Below are positions 45,838-54,525 of a DNA stretch of 64,000 nt, piece by piece (position 1 is the first letter of the stretch; each line of letters starts with the position of its first letter). Below the pieces are notes generated by a model. That model made no database searches, had not been told where the DNA came from, and was given only the letters and a program-made list of their open reading frames with translations. The position numbers were made by a program, and so were the translations under genes. The stretch is from positions 1 to 64,000 of the forward strand of contig NZ_NFLJ01000009.1 of the NCBI RefSeq assembly GCF_002160865.1, in the 5' to 3' direction. The DNA is from Massiliimicrobium timonense (lineage in GTDB: Bacteria; Bacillota_I; Bacilli_A; Erysipelotrichales; Coprobacillaceae).

Positions 45838-46773
45838 TTATAATGTTGTTATCATGACTGTCATTTTTCCATCATAAGTCACTTCTTTTTGATCACTACA
45901 GATAATAAAATGATCACCCATTTTAACATCCATACCTTCCAATGTTCCTTCACCTTCTAGAACACTAACCAATTGGAATGGCTTATCATTCATAACAGTA
46001 TTTTCTCCATCCATTCTATAACAATCCACTGTAAAGAATTCACTTTCCACATATCTTGTTTTTGAACCATGATCCAAATGACTATTTGTAAAAAGCTTAT
46101 TTGTTTCTAAATCAGCAGGAACATTTGTGACATCGATAGATTGTTGAACATGTAATTGTCTTTCATTACCATCTTTATCTTTACGGTGATAATCATAAAC
46201 ACGATAAGTAATATCTGATGATTGTTGTGCTTCATAAATCAATGAACCACTACAAATAGCATGTAAAGTTCCAGAAGGAATATAGAAGAAATCTCCTTTA
46301 TTAATTTCAAAAGAATTCAATAATTGATCATAATCATCATTTTCAATAGCTTTTATAAATTCTTCCTTCGTTTTGGCATGATGTCCCATAACCATTTTTG
46401 TTCCCTCATCAGCCTGTAATACATACCAGCATTCTGTTTTTCCTAATGAATTTTCATGTTTAGCAGCATATTCATCATTAGGATGAACTTGAACAGATAA
46501 ATCATCTTTCGCATCAATAATTTTGACTAAAAGTGGAAACTGTTGACCTTCGACATTTCCAAAAAGTTCACGGTGATTTTGCCATAACCATGACACTGTT
46601 TTTCCCTGATATTCTCCATCAGCAATCATACAATCCCCATTAGGATGACCAGAAATAGCCCAGCATTCTCCTGTTTGATCACTAGGAATATCATAGTTAT
46701 AAACATCTCTTAGCTTATGACCTCCCCAAATCATTTCTTTAAATACTGGTTGAATCTTTAAAATATGTCCCAT
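45838..46773 (-). CDS. manA: Mannose-6-phosphate isomerase, class I
   Basis: ManA interconverts mannose 6-phosphate and fructose 6-phosphate. The 311-residue cupin-type protein has KPVFKEMIWGG-like start, SVQVHPND, GKTECWYVL and IPSGTLHAI, which supply the zinc ligands. The ATG at 46773 is spaced six bases from AAAGGAAG. It overlaps the DUF523 gene by 35 bases, an unusually long head-to-tail overlap. It ends the gph - DUF523 - manA group. Confidence 0.93.
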   Translation of the reverse strand: MGHILKIQPVFKEMIWGGHKLRDVYNYDIPSDQTGECWAISGHPNGDCMIADGEYQGKTVSWLWQNHRELFGNVEGQQFPLLVKIIDAKDDLSVQVHPNDEYAAKHENSLGKTECWYVLQADEGTKMVMGHHAKTKEEFIKAIENDDYDQLLNSFEINKGDFFYIPSGTLHAICSGSLIYEAQQSSDITYRVYDYHRKDKDGNERQLHVQQSIDVTNVPADLETNKLFTNSHLDHGSKTRYVESEFFTVDCYRMDGENTVMNDKPFQLVSVLEGEGTLEGMDVKMGDHFIICSDQKEVTYDGKMTVMITTL

Positions 46774-47233
46774 AATCATCTTCCTTTCCAATATATTTTA
46801 AGAATTCCTCAATTTCATTTTCATGAAAAAGCATAATACCATGTTCTTGGCACATCTTTGCAAAAACACCTTGCCCATCAATCAACTGATGTTGAAAAGT
46901 GCCATCATAAATGCCATCACATCCACAACTTGGACTTCTATATTTCAATAAAGCCACCTGAATATCATTTTGTATAAAAATATCTAAAGCTTTTTTTGCT
47001 CCTAACACATATTCCTTTGTGACATCTTGATGATATCTCGTTTCCACAACAAGAGGATTCATAGACTGAATTTCAGCTGGATCACGAGGGATAGGAAGTC
47101 CACCCAGAACTTCTGGACAGACAGGTACAACTTGATGTTTTTCATTCATCTTGATAATGACTTCCACTGGATGACTTTTGCCATTATATGTACAACAAAC
47201 ACCTAACAGACATTGACTGACACCAATGTTCAT
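46739..47233 (-). CDS. DUF523 family protein (TudS-like [4Fe-4S] protein)
   Basis: The 164-residue protein has the DUF523 blocks CLLGVCCTYNG, PVCPEVLGGLPIPRDP and YRSPSCGCDGIYDGTF. The three conserved cysteines C8, C39 and C103 match the residues that hold a [4Fe-4S] cluster in TudS, a thiouracil desulfurase of this family. A role in desulfurising thiolated bases or in sulfur handling is therefore possible but not shown. GGAG precedes the ATG, which overlaps gph by four bases; the gene's end overlaps manA. Confidence 0.85.
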   Translation of the reverse strand: MNIGVSQCLLGVCCTYNGKSHPVEVIIKMNEKHQVVPVCPEVLGGLPIPRDPAEIQSMNPLVVETRYHQDVTKEYVLGAKKALDIFIQNDIQVALLKYRSPSCGCDGIYDGTFQHQLIDGQGVFAKMCQEHGIMLFHENEIEEFLKYIGKEDDYGTYFKDSTSI

Positions 47234-47874
47234 CTTTGAATAATCTCCATAATTTGAGCTGGATTGTCAACAATATCATTGGCCCCAGCTTCTGTTAATT
47301 CCTGTCGACCACGAAATCCCCATGTCACTCCAACAGAATCTATTTCTGCATTATATCCTGTATCGATATCAACTTGACTATCTCCAATAAATAAACAGTC
47401 TTTTTTATCTAGTTTCATAGCCATTAAAGCCAGATAGGTAGATTGTGGATCAGGTTTGACTGGATAAAGATCTTGTTGCCCGTAAATAGCTACAAAAGTA
47501 TCAGGAAACAACGTTTCAACAATCTTAATCGCTAATGCATGTGGTTTATTTGTAACTACAGACATTTTGATTCCTTTTGCTTTGAGATCATCAATCAGCT
47601 CTTTAATCCCTTGATAAGGAAGTGTATGATCTAAACAATGTTGACGATAAATCTTTTGAAAATCATTTAAACATTCATCTAATAAATCTATATGTTCCTG
47701 TCCTAATGCTCTTTCCATTAATTTTTTCACACCATTACCAACAAATAAACGATATTGTGAAATATCATAGGTTGGTAAATCATGAAGTTTTAAGACTTCA
47801 TTTGTTGATATAGCTAAATCTTCTATGGAATTGACTAAAGTTCCATCTAAATCAAATAAACATCCTTTTTTCAT
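47230..47874 (-). CDS. gph: HAD-family phosphoglycolate phosphatase-like hydrolase
   Basis: The 214-residue protein has HAD motif I FDLDGTLVNS, motif II SVVTNKP, the conserved lysine near VKPDP, and motif III FIGDSQVDIDTG, with the helical cap of the Gph/PpaX subgroup. It probably dephosphorylates a small phosphate ester such as phosphoglycolate; HAD specificity cannot be read reliably. AAAGGAGG precedes the ATG. A -10 TATAAT on the minus strand (47891-47896) supplies a likely promoter, back to back with that of the small membrane gene. Confidence 0.85.
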   Translation of the reverse strand: MKKGCLFDLDGTLVNSIEDLAISTNEVLKLHDLPTYDISQYRLFVGNGVKKLMERALGQEHIDLLDECLNDFQKIYRQHCLDHTLPYQGIKELIDDLKAKGIKMSVVTNKPHALAIKIVETLFPDTFVAIYGQQDLYPVKPDPQSTYLALMAMKLDKKDCLFIGDSQVDIDTGYNAEIDSVGVTWGFRGRQELTEAGANDIVDNPAQIMEIIQR

Positions 47875-47902
47875 AGAAACCTCCTTTGATATTATAACAG
47901 TA

Positions 47903-47930
47903 TTGAAAAAATAATGAAAGATGTTATAAT
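47903..47930 (+). promoter_or_regulatory. Sigma-A promoter of the small membrane protein gene
   Basis: TTGAAA (47903-47908) and TATAAT (47925-47930) are separated by 16 bases, divergent from the gph promoter. Confidence 0.75.
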
Positions 47931-47956
47931 AACTTTATATTAAATGGGGTGAATTT

Positions 47957-48154
47957 ATGCAAAATAATCAATCAAGAAAATATACAGATATTTTTACATT
48001 TATTGGATATACTATTGGTTTTTTATGTATTATCTGGTATTTTGTAGCTGGTGGTAATCCTTTTCTTCCAATCATTGGTGTGATTATCGTTTTTATTGGA
48101 CGTTTCATTGGATATGGTATTGATCGTATAATGGATTTAAAACAGGAAAAATAA
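47957..48154 (+). CDS. Small two-helix membrane protein
   Basis: The 65-residue protein has a charged N-terminus, two hydrophobic segments (about 12-30 and 36-52) separated by a GGNP turn, and a basic end. I do not recognise a family. It has its own promoter, a GGGGTGA ribosome site and a shared terminator, so it is expressed alone. It diverges from gph and converges on dacA. Confidence 0.72.
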   Translation: MQNNQSRKYTDIFTFIGYTIGFLCIIWYFVAGGNPFLPIIGVIIVFIGRFIGYGIDRIMDLKQEK

Positions 48155-48187
48155 AGTGATAGATTCTTTTTGATCCTATCACTTTTT
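48153..48187. terminator. Two-way terminator between small membrane gene and dacA
   Basis: AAAGTGATAG (48153-48162) pairs with CTATCACTTT (48176-48185), with T residues beyond on both strands. Confidence 0.8.
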
Positions 48188-48188
48188 A

Positions 48189-49397
48189 TTAATGACTCAC
48201 TTTTCTTTTGATAACAATAACAACAATAACCACACCACTTATCAAAGCAATAATGATTCCATAATAAGCGACTCTTTCAAACATTGTAAAAGATAAATCA
48301 TCAGATAAAACCATATCGTATGAATAAAGACATTGTTCTTGATTATAGACCATAAGAGTGCCAATCTGTTCTCCTTTTTCCATTGGGGCTACAAGATAAG
48401 CATTTGTATCTATTTGAAACTGTAAATCATCACTCGTCAAATCTTGGGGCACAATAATAGAAATCGTTTGCGGTGCTTTATATTTATAACGGAATTGAAA
48501 AGACTGTAAAACCCAATAATCCGCAATATCTTCATCTTTTTTATAGAGAATAACTTCATGATAATGATTGTGTAAATATTGACATACTGTAATGGCATCA
48601 CGAACATGATTTTGAGTGTATTGTCCTTTAGCGTAGGCTGTCACTAAAATAAACTGATGTCCTTCTAATGTCATTGTACTCGCTAATGTGAGTTGTGCTT
48701 CATCTGTAAAACCACTTTTAGCTCCATCAATCTGTGAAATATCTAAGTTAAAGGCGTTCTTTCCTCTTTGCAAAGAAGAAGACCAAGTATGATTTTTCAT
48801 GGAACTCGTATATGTTCGAGCATTAAAAATTTCTTCAAAAAGTGGATTTTGTAAAGCATGATGTAAAATCAAAGCCATATCATATGGTGTTGTATAATGT
48901 TGATTATCGTGTAAACCTGTCACATTTGTAAAATGAGAATGTTGAAGCTGTAATTGTTCAACCAGTTGATTCATGGCTGATACAAGTCCGTCTGTTGAAC
49001 CATAAGTTAAACGTGATAAAGCATTACAGGCATCAGCTCCAGATGGTAATAAAGCTCCATACAATAAATCTTCGTATGTAACCAGTTCTCCTGCATAAAA
49101 ACCAGCTACAGAAGCTCCTGCTTCATACAAACCTTTTAAATCTTCGTCAGTGACTCGTACATTTTCATGAATATCTTCAATTTTATCCAATGCCAAGCTG
49201 ACTGTTAAAATTTTTGTCATACTGGCAGGATAGATTTTTTCTCGACTGCCTTGATCCAAATAAACCATACTCGTCTGTTGATCATATAAATAAGCATATT
49301 GTGAATGCAGTGTGACTTGGAATGAATCACTGGCAGATACAGGAATAATCTGTAGACAAAGAATAAATGTTATCAAGATGGCTATGACTTTTTTCAT
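48189..49397 (-). CDS. dacA: D-alanyl-D-alanine carboxypeptidase (low-molecular-mass PBP, DacA-type)
   Basis: The enzyme trims the terminal D-Ala of stem peptides. The 402-residue precursor has a signal peptide cleaved near SAS, a serine-peptidase S11 domain with SMTK (SxxK) and KSGFT (KTG-like), a C-terminal beta domain, and a C-terminal membrane helix (about 370-395) for anchoring. The middle motif reads PSGADACN, so the usual SxN asparagine is an alanine in the simple alignment. AAAGGAG precedes the ATG. The gene overlaps the EamA transporter by four bases. Confidence 0.93.
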   Translation of the reverse strand: MKKVIAILITFILCLQIIPVSASDSFQVTLHSQYAYLYDQQTSMVYLDQGSREKIYPASMTKILTVSLALDKIEDIHENVRVTDEDLKGLYEAGASVAGFYAGELVTYEDLLYGALLPSGADACNALSRLTYGSTDGLVSAMNQLVEQLQLQHSHFTNVTGLHDNQHYTTPYDMALILHHALQNPLFEEIFNARTYTSSMKNHTWSSSLQRGKNAFNLDISQIDGAKSGFTDEAQLTLASTMTLEGHQFILVTAYAKGQYTQNHVRDAITVCQYLHNHYHEVILYKKDEDIADYWVLQSFQFRYKYKAPQTISIIVPQDLTSDDLQFQIDTNAYLVAPMEKGEQIGTLMVYNQEQCLYSYDMVLSDDLSFTMFERVAYYGIIIALISGVVIVVIVIKRKVSH

Positions 49398-50275
49398 TGG
49401 GTTGCTCCTTTCTTTAGAAAAGATAACTTGGTTTCTGAAATAATAACTGCAATAAAGATTAAAACAAATCCTAACAAGACTTTTAATGTTAAAACTTCAC
49501 CATAAAATGCGATTGAAAATGCTACACCAAATACAGATTCTAAAGAAAGAATTAAAGAAGCTCGACATTCACTTGTATATTTTTGACCAGTTGTCTGACA
49601 AAACATTGTGAGTGCTGTCGCAAAAATAACAAGATAAAGAATCTGTAAATAGATTGATGATTGAATTTGAGTCATGATGGATAAATCTTCTGTTACCAAC
49701 GCTAATATCAAAGCCACTAAAGCGCCACCAATAAATTGAAGAGAAGTAAAAGCACCACCATCAATGCCTTGAGAATATTTTTTAATCAAGAGAATATGAC
49801 CAGCATATAAAAAACCGCCACATAGTGTTAAAAAATCTCCAATATTCATTGTTAAATTTCCATCTAGGGACACACATCCAATTCCTAATATACAGATCAA
49901 TGCAGCGATAAAATGATAAATATCTGGTCTTTTACGATAAAATAACCACACCAGAAATGGCACAATAGCACAATAAACAGCTGTTAAAAAGGCGTTTTTC
50001 CCCGGTGTTGTATAATTCAATCCCCATGTCTGTACATAATAAGCACCGAACAGACAACTTCCGGTGATAAGTCCTCCTTTAATCTGCTGGAAATTTAATA
50101 TTTTTATTTTTTTGAAAAAAAGAAGTGATAATAAAAGAGCAGCTAAAGAAAATCTCAAAAAAAGCAAAACAGCGGGTGTTAAAAAATCAACTGCACTTTT
50201 CATAACAATAAATGAACTTCCCCAAATTAAAGCAGCAATAAACAATAATATGCTTCCTTCTATATCTTTTTTCAT
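49394..50275 (-). CDS. EamA-family (DMT superfamily) transporter
   Basis: The 293-residue protein has ten hydrophobic helices in two EamA repeats, with the family start ALIWGSSFIVMKSA and the second repeat ending GEVLTLKVLLGFVLIFIAV. It is a drug/metabolite exporter type with unknown substrate. AAAGGGG precedes the ATG. Its start follows the ileS terminator and it is cotranscribed with dacA through a four-base overlap. Confidence 0.88.
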   Translation of the reverse strand: MKKDIEGSILLFIAALIWGSSFIVMKSAVDFLTPAVLLFLRFSLAALLLSLLFFKKIKILNFQQIKGGLITGSCLFGAYYVQTWGLNYTTPGKNAFLTAVYCAIVPFLVWLFYRKRPDIYHFIAALICILGIGCVSLDGNLTMNIGDFLTLCGGFLYAGHILLIKKYSQGIDGGAFTSLQFIGGALVALILALVTEDLSIMTQIQSSIYLQILYLVIFATALTMFCQTTGQKYTSECRASLILSLESVFGVAFSIAFYGEVLTLKVLLGFVLIFIAVIISETKLSFLKKGATQ

Positions 50276-50289
50276 TTCAATCCCCTTTC

Positions 50290-50317
50290 AAAAAGAAATG
50301 GTACGAATCGTACCATT
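50290..50317 (-). terminator. Terminator of ileS
   Basis: AATGGTACG and CGTACCATT form a nine-pair stem around AAT (50297-50317), with TTTCTTTTTG following on the minus strand. Confidence 0.85.
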
Positions 50318-50322
50318 CTTTA

Positions 50323-53055
50323 TTAATCATTAATCACATCATGGCAGCGATGACACAATTCGCCTTCCATTTCAGATTCATCATAATAGTTCCAACATCT
50401 AGGACATTGAACACCATTGAATTTTTCACTATGGATATAAGCTGTTTCATATTCTTCAAGATTTGTAGAATCATCAACAAGCTCAACTTTTGCCACAATA
50501 AACAATTGTTTTAAGACATCTTTTAAAGTTGACATATTTTGGTATGCATCTTTTAAACAAAGAGTCACTTTTGCTTCCATATTTGATTTAATAACTTTTG
50601 CATTTCTTAATTCTTCTAATGATTTTAAAACATCTTTTCTTAATAATAAGAAGTGTTGATAGAAGTCTTTAATTTCAGCTTCATGATCAATTGTTAATAA
50701 TTCTGGTTTGGCTTCTAAGAAGATTGATTCAGCTTTATCATCATCACAATGGAAATGATCATGTAATTCTTCACATGTAAAGACAAGAATTGGTGATAAT
50801 AATTTCATCATTGTTTTGGCATAATGATATAACACTGTTTGAACTTGTCTTCTTCTTAAGCTATCAGCTTTTTCAATATAAAGAATATCTTTTGTAAAGT
50901 CCATATAGAAAGCACTCAATGTATTTGTAAAGCAATTTAAAATCAATTGATTGGCTTCAGAAAAATCATAACGATCCATTGCATCAGTATATGCTCTCAT
51001 TAAATCATTAAGTTCTACAAGCATATATTGATCAACACCTTCAAGTTTTGAAACTTCAACAAGATCCTTTGCTTTAAAATCAGCTAAATTTCCTAAAACA
51101 AAACGCATTGTATTTCTAATCTTACGATAGTTTTCAGCAATTTGTTTCATAATTTCATCAGAAATACGGACATCTGACTGATAAGCAACTGAAGTTGCCC
51201 ATAACCTTAAGATATCTGCACCATATTGATTGACAAGTTTAATTGGATCAACAGTATTTCCTAATGATTTAGACATTTTATTTCCTTTACCATCTAAAAC
51301 AAAGCCATGTGATAAAACTGTCTTATAAGGTGCTTGACCATAAACAGCTGTTCCAATGATCAATGATGAGTTGAACCATCCACGATACTGATCACTACCT
51401 TCAAAGTATAAATCAACTGGATAACGATATCCTCTTTCTTTCATACATCCTGTATGAGAAGATCCTGAATCAAACCACACATCCATGATATCTTTTTCTT
51501 TTTTAAAGATACCATTTGGTGAATGTTCATTTGTATATCCTTCTGGTAACAAGAATTTTTCATCTTTTTCAAACCAGATATTAGAACCATATTGTCTAAA
51601 TAAGTCAGAAATATGTTTGAAAACTTCTTCTTCCATGATTGGTGTTCCATCTTCACAATAAATAATAGGAATTGGAACTCCCCAGCTTCTTTGACGAGAA
51701 ATACACCAGTCACCACGATCTTTAATCATGTTGTAGATTCTAATATGACCCCATTCATTGAGCCATTCCACATGATCAATTTCATCTAATAATTTTTCTC
51801 TAATCTTATCAATTGAACAGAACCATTGGTCAGTTGCTCTAAAGATAATTGGTTTTTTTGTACGCCAGTCATGAGGGTAACTATGTGTAATGAATTCAAG
51901 CTTTAATAACACTCCTAATTCATCAAGTTTTAAAGTGACTGTTTTATTCGCATCATCAACATATTGACCAGCTAACCATTCACCACAGTCTTCCATCATG
52001 CAACCGTGTTCATCTACGTTACAATAAATATCTAAACCATATTTTTGACCAACAATAAAGTCATCCATACCAAATCCAGGAGCAGTATGAACACATCCTG
52101 TACCTGCTTCAGCCGTAACATGATCTCCTAAGATAACTAATGATTCACGGTCATATAATGGATGTTGACAAGTAATCATTTCTAATTCTTGTCCCTTAAA
52201 TGTTTTTAAAATCTGTTTTTCTTTTAATTCAAATTTTTCCCATAAAGAATCAACCAATTCTTCTAAGACAATCAATTTTCCTTTTTCACTCTGAACAAGT
52301 GCATACGTATAATCGGCATTTAAACAAATTGCAAGATTGGCAGGAATTGTCCAAGGTGTTGTTGTCCAAATGACAAAGCTTGTATCTGTATCTAAAATAC
52401 CTTTGCCATCTTTAACCTGGAATTTCACAAAAATAGTTGGACTTTTGACATCATGATATTCCACTTCTGCTTCAGCTAAAGCAGATTCACTTGATGGTGA
52501 CCAATAGACTGGTTTTAATCCTTTATAAATTAAACCATCCATCGCCATCTTTGCGAAAACATCAATTTGATTGGCTTCAAATTCTGGTAATAATGTTAAA
52601 TAGGGATGATCATAATCAGCAAATGTTCCGACACGAATACATTGTTCTTTTTGAATGTCAACTTGTTTTAAAGCATATTCATAACATTTTTTTCTAAATT
52701 CAGCTGTACTTAATTCTTTACGATTGACACCTAATTTTTGAATAGCATTTTCAATTGGTAAACCATGAGTATCCCATCCAGGAATATAGGGTGTATACAA
52801 TCCTAACATGTTTTTATAACGACAAATCACGTCTTTAATAATTTTATTTAACATATGTCCTGTATGCATATTTCCATTGGCATATGGAGGACCATCATGG
52901 AAAACAAAGTCATCGTGTCCTTCATTTTGTTTGATGACTTTTTCATACATTTTGTTTTCTTGCCATCTTTGAACATAACCTGGTTCCTTTTTAGGAAGAT
53001 TTCCACGCATTTCAAAGTCTGTTTTAGGCATCAATAATGTGTCTTTATAATTCAT
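50323..53055 (-). CDS. ileS: Isoleucyl-tRNA synthetase
   Basis: IleS charges tRNA-Ile. The 910-residue class I synthetase has the HIGH motif as HTGH in GPPYANGNMHTGHMLNK, the editing CP1 domain, KMSKS (KMSKSLGNT) and a C-terminal zinc-finger (CPRCW...CHRCH). This form, with a Zn finger and without the extended mupirocin-resistant tail, is the usual bacterial type. I chose ATG at 53055 behind AAAGGAAGG; the longer reading runs into the T-box terminator. It is controlled by the T-box directly upstream and is the last gene of the division/sporulation cluster. Confidence 0.97.
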   Translation of the reverse strand: MNYKDTLLMPKTDFEMRGNLPKKEPGYVQRWQENKMYEKVIKQNEGHDDFVFHDGPPYANGNMHTGHMLNKIIKDVICRYKNMLGLYTPYIPGWDTHGLPIENAIQKLGVNRKELSTAEFRKKCYEYALKQVDIQKEQCIRVGTFADYDHPYLTLLPEFEANQIDVFAKMAMDGLIYKGLKPVYWSPSSESALAEAEVEYHDVKSPTIFVKFQVKDGKGILDTDTSFVIWTTTPWTIPANLAICLNADYTYALVQSEKGKLIVLEELVDSLWEKFELKEKQILKTFKGQELEMITCQHPLYDRESLVILGDHVTAEAGTGCVHTAPGFGMDDFIVGQKYGLDIYCNVDEHGCMMEDCGEWLAGQYVDDANKTVTLKLDELGVLLKLEFITHSYPHDWRTKKPIIFRATDQWFCSIDKIREKLLDEIDHVEWLNEWGHIRIYNMIKDRGDWCISRQRSWGVPIPIIYCEDGTPIMEEEVFKHISDLFRQYGSNIWFEKDEKFLLPEGYTNEHSPNGIFKKEKDIMDVWFDSGSSHTGCMKERGYRYPVDLYFEGSDQYRGWFNSSLIIGTAVYGQAPYKTVLSHGFVLDGKGNKMSKSLGNTVDPIKLVNQYGADILRLWATSVAYQSDVRISDEIMKQIAENYRKIRNTMRFVLGNLADFKAKDLVEVSKLEGVDQYMLVELNDLMRAYTDAMDRYDFSEANQLILNCFTNTLSAFYMDFTKDILYIEKADSLRRRQVQTVLYHYAKTMMKLLSPILVFTCEELHDHFHCDDDKAESIFLEAKPELLTIDHEAEIKDFYQHFLLLRKDVLKSLEELRNAKVIKSNMEAKVTLCLKDAYQNMSTLKDVLKQLFIVAKVELVDDSTNLEEYETAYIHSEKFNGVQCPRCWNYYDESEMEGELCHRCHDVIND

Positions 53056-53073
53056 TTTATTCCTTCCTTTCTC

Positions 53074-53262
53074 AAATAAAAAACGTCCTGTTAAAGGACG
53101 TGATGACGCGGTACCACCTTTATTCATATCATAAAGATATGCTCTCTATATCTTAACGCGATGAACGTCTTATCCTACTTGATTTCAGATAAGCTACTCT
53201 CAGGCCGATTCATTATAAGTTCCCCTTATTTGCTTTTCACCAACCGCAAACTCTCTGTAAGC
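53074..53262 (-). promoter_or_regulatory. T-box leader of ileS
   Basis: On the minus strand the T-box core AAGGTGGTACCGCGT (53106-53120) pairs with uncharged tRNA-Ile and forms the antiterminator. It is followed by a terminator with the seven-pair stem ACGTCCT/AGGACGT (53083-53101) and TTTTTTATTT. Stem I at the 5' side carries GGTGAAAAGC and pairs AAGCTTAC with GTAGCTT near its base. An ATC specifier (53207-53209) sits in GAATCGG, reading isoleucine. The leader begins just after the divIVA stop; I see no clear own promoter. Confidence 0.93.
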
Positions 53263-53267
53263 TTTCC

Positions 53268-53720
53268 TTATAAACTGTCCTTGTCATTGTATTTGTTTTC
53301 TTGTTCTTCTTTAATTAAACTGAAAATTTCTGATTTGTCAATAGTTTCTAACATTTCTTTGCTCATTTTTACAACATTTGCTCTAAAATCAATAGCTTCC
53401 TGCTTAAATGTATCCATATCCTTAGACAAACCACGCACATATTCCATTGATTCTTTTAAAATCATATTGGCATTTCGTTTGGCTTTTTCAATCAGTTCAC
53501 TAGCCTCTTTTAAAGCTAGTCTGGCAATTTCTTCATTCGTCTTTTCATGAACTGATATCTTTTTCATAAGTAAAGTGTTTTGTTCTTTTAAATCAGTCAT
53601 TTCTTCTTCCATAGACTGAATGACTTCTTTTTGTTTTTCAATTTCCTGCTTTAATTCTTGAATACGGTCATTCACCTCAACAATATTATAACCACGAAAT
53701 TGCTTATCAAATTGTTCCAA
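53268..53720 (-). CDS. divIVA: Cell-division initiation protein DivIVA
   Basis: DivIVA is a coiled-coil protein that senses membrane curvature at the septum and poles. The protein begins near MEQFDKQFRGYNIVEVND, the short lipid-binding N-terminal domain. A long coiled-coil rich in Glu and Lys follows (about 20-140) and then a polar tail. I chose TTG at 53718-53720 because GAGGTGG precedes it and the protein then has the expected start (150 residues). The gene lies ten bases after ylmH and directly before the ileS T-box, the usual order in Bacillota. Confidence 0.9.
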   Translation of the reverse strand: MEQFDKQFRGYNIVEVNDRIQELKQEIEKQKEVIQSMEEEMTDLKEQNTLLMKKISVHEKTNEEIARLALKEASELIEKAKRNANMILKESMEYVRGLSKDMDTFKQEAIDFRANVVKMSKEMLETIDKSEIFSLIKEEQENKYNDKDSL

Positions 53721-53730
53721 TCTTTCCACC

Positions 53731-54480
53731 TCACTTATAAAAGTATCCACTTACAACATGATTTCCCTGTCTAGTTTGTTTATTTTCATCGACAATCTTA
53801 ACACGACCATGATGTTTAAAAGATACCATATCACTATTATGACACAAATAACTTACTTCTTCAACAATTTTATAATTGACTTTAACATGTCCGCTACGAA
53901 TCGCCTCACTAGCCAATTGACGAGAAACCTTAAACATTGCAGACACCACTTTATCTAAACGCATACTTGATAAAATAAAAGAACGTGATATATAATCATG
54001 AACAATTTCAATATCTTCATAACATTCCTGTAAACGCACTTTTGCTTTTTTTATCTGTTTTAATGTTTGAGCAATATAGGGATAAGTTTGTTTTGTACAA
54101 GCAAAAAAGCAACGTTGACCATCATCAATATCCCCAATACATTCACGTTTAATACCTAAATTCATCAATGCCCCTAATATATCTTTGTGATGTATTTTTC
54201 CAAACTGTTGATGATAAAGAATTTCTACCAGCTGTATTTCAAAATCATCTTTATCAATCATATAGTAATCAGGACAGATAATCATACGCTGATTTTCAGC
54301 ATTGAGAAAACCACCAAAGCTTTCAATTTTTAATTCTTTACCAATAACACTTTTAACAATTTCTCTTTCATGTGGATTATAGAAAGGTGTTAAAATCATA
54401 CGTTGATGCTGTAAAGCTTGAAATTGATAATCTAAAATTTTCTTAACAAAAACTTCGTCACCTTTAAAATGTTCTAACAT
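53731..54480 (-). CDS. ylmH: YlmH-type S4-domain RNA-binding protein
   Basis: YlmH binds tRNA-occupied 50S particles and has been linked to ribosome rescue in Bacillus. The 249-residue protein has the N-terminal region LEHFKGDEVFVKK and a C-terminal S4 domain (RLDKVVSAMFKVSRQ, GHVKVN). The ATG at 54480 is clear from family alignment, but no Shine-Dalgarno precedes it: the start follows directly on the T-rich tail of the sepF terminator. In the usual cluster it lies between sepF/ylmG and divIVA; ylmG is absent here. Confidence 0.9.
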   Translation of the reverse strand: MLEHFKGDEVFVKKILDYQFQALQHQRMILTPFYNPHEREIVKSVIGKELKIESFGGFLNAENQRMIICPDYYMIDKDDFEIQLVEILYHQQFGKIHHKDILGALMNLGIKRECIGDIDDGQRCFFACTKQTYPYIAQTLKQIKKAKVRLQECYEDIEIVHDYISRSFILSSMRLDKVVSAMFKVSRQLASEAIRSGHVKVNYKIVEEVSYLCHNSDMVSFKHHGRVKIVDENKQTRQGNHVVSGYFYK

Positions 54481-54482
54481 CA

Positions 54483-54523
54483 ATCAAAAAGAAAGTATTA
54501 GTAAGCAAAGCTTACTAATACTT
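54483..54523 (-). terminator. Strong terminator after sepF, abutting the ylmH start
   Basis: AAGTATTAGTAAG (54493-54505) pairs perfectly with CTTACTAATACTT (54511-54523), followed by TTTCTTTTTGATTG on the minus strand. The ylmH ATG comes directly after. Confidence 0.87.
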
Positions 54524-54525
54524 GT

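Noticed and set aside
53161-53550. 129-codon plus-strand frame over the T-box and divIVA
   Set aside because: It runs antisense through a structured RNA leader and the coiled-coil gene; the composition is that of a shadow frame.
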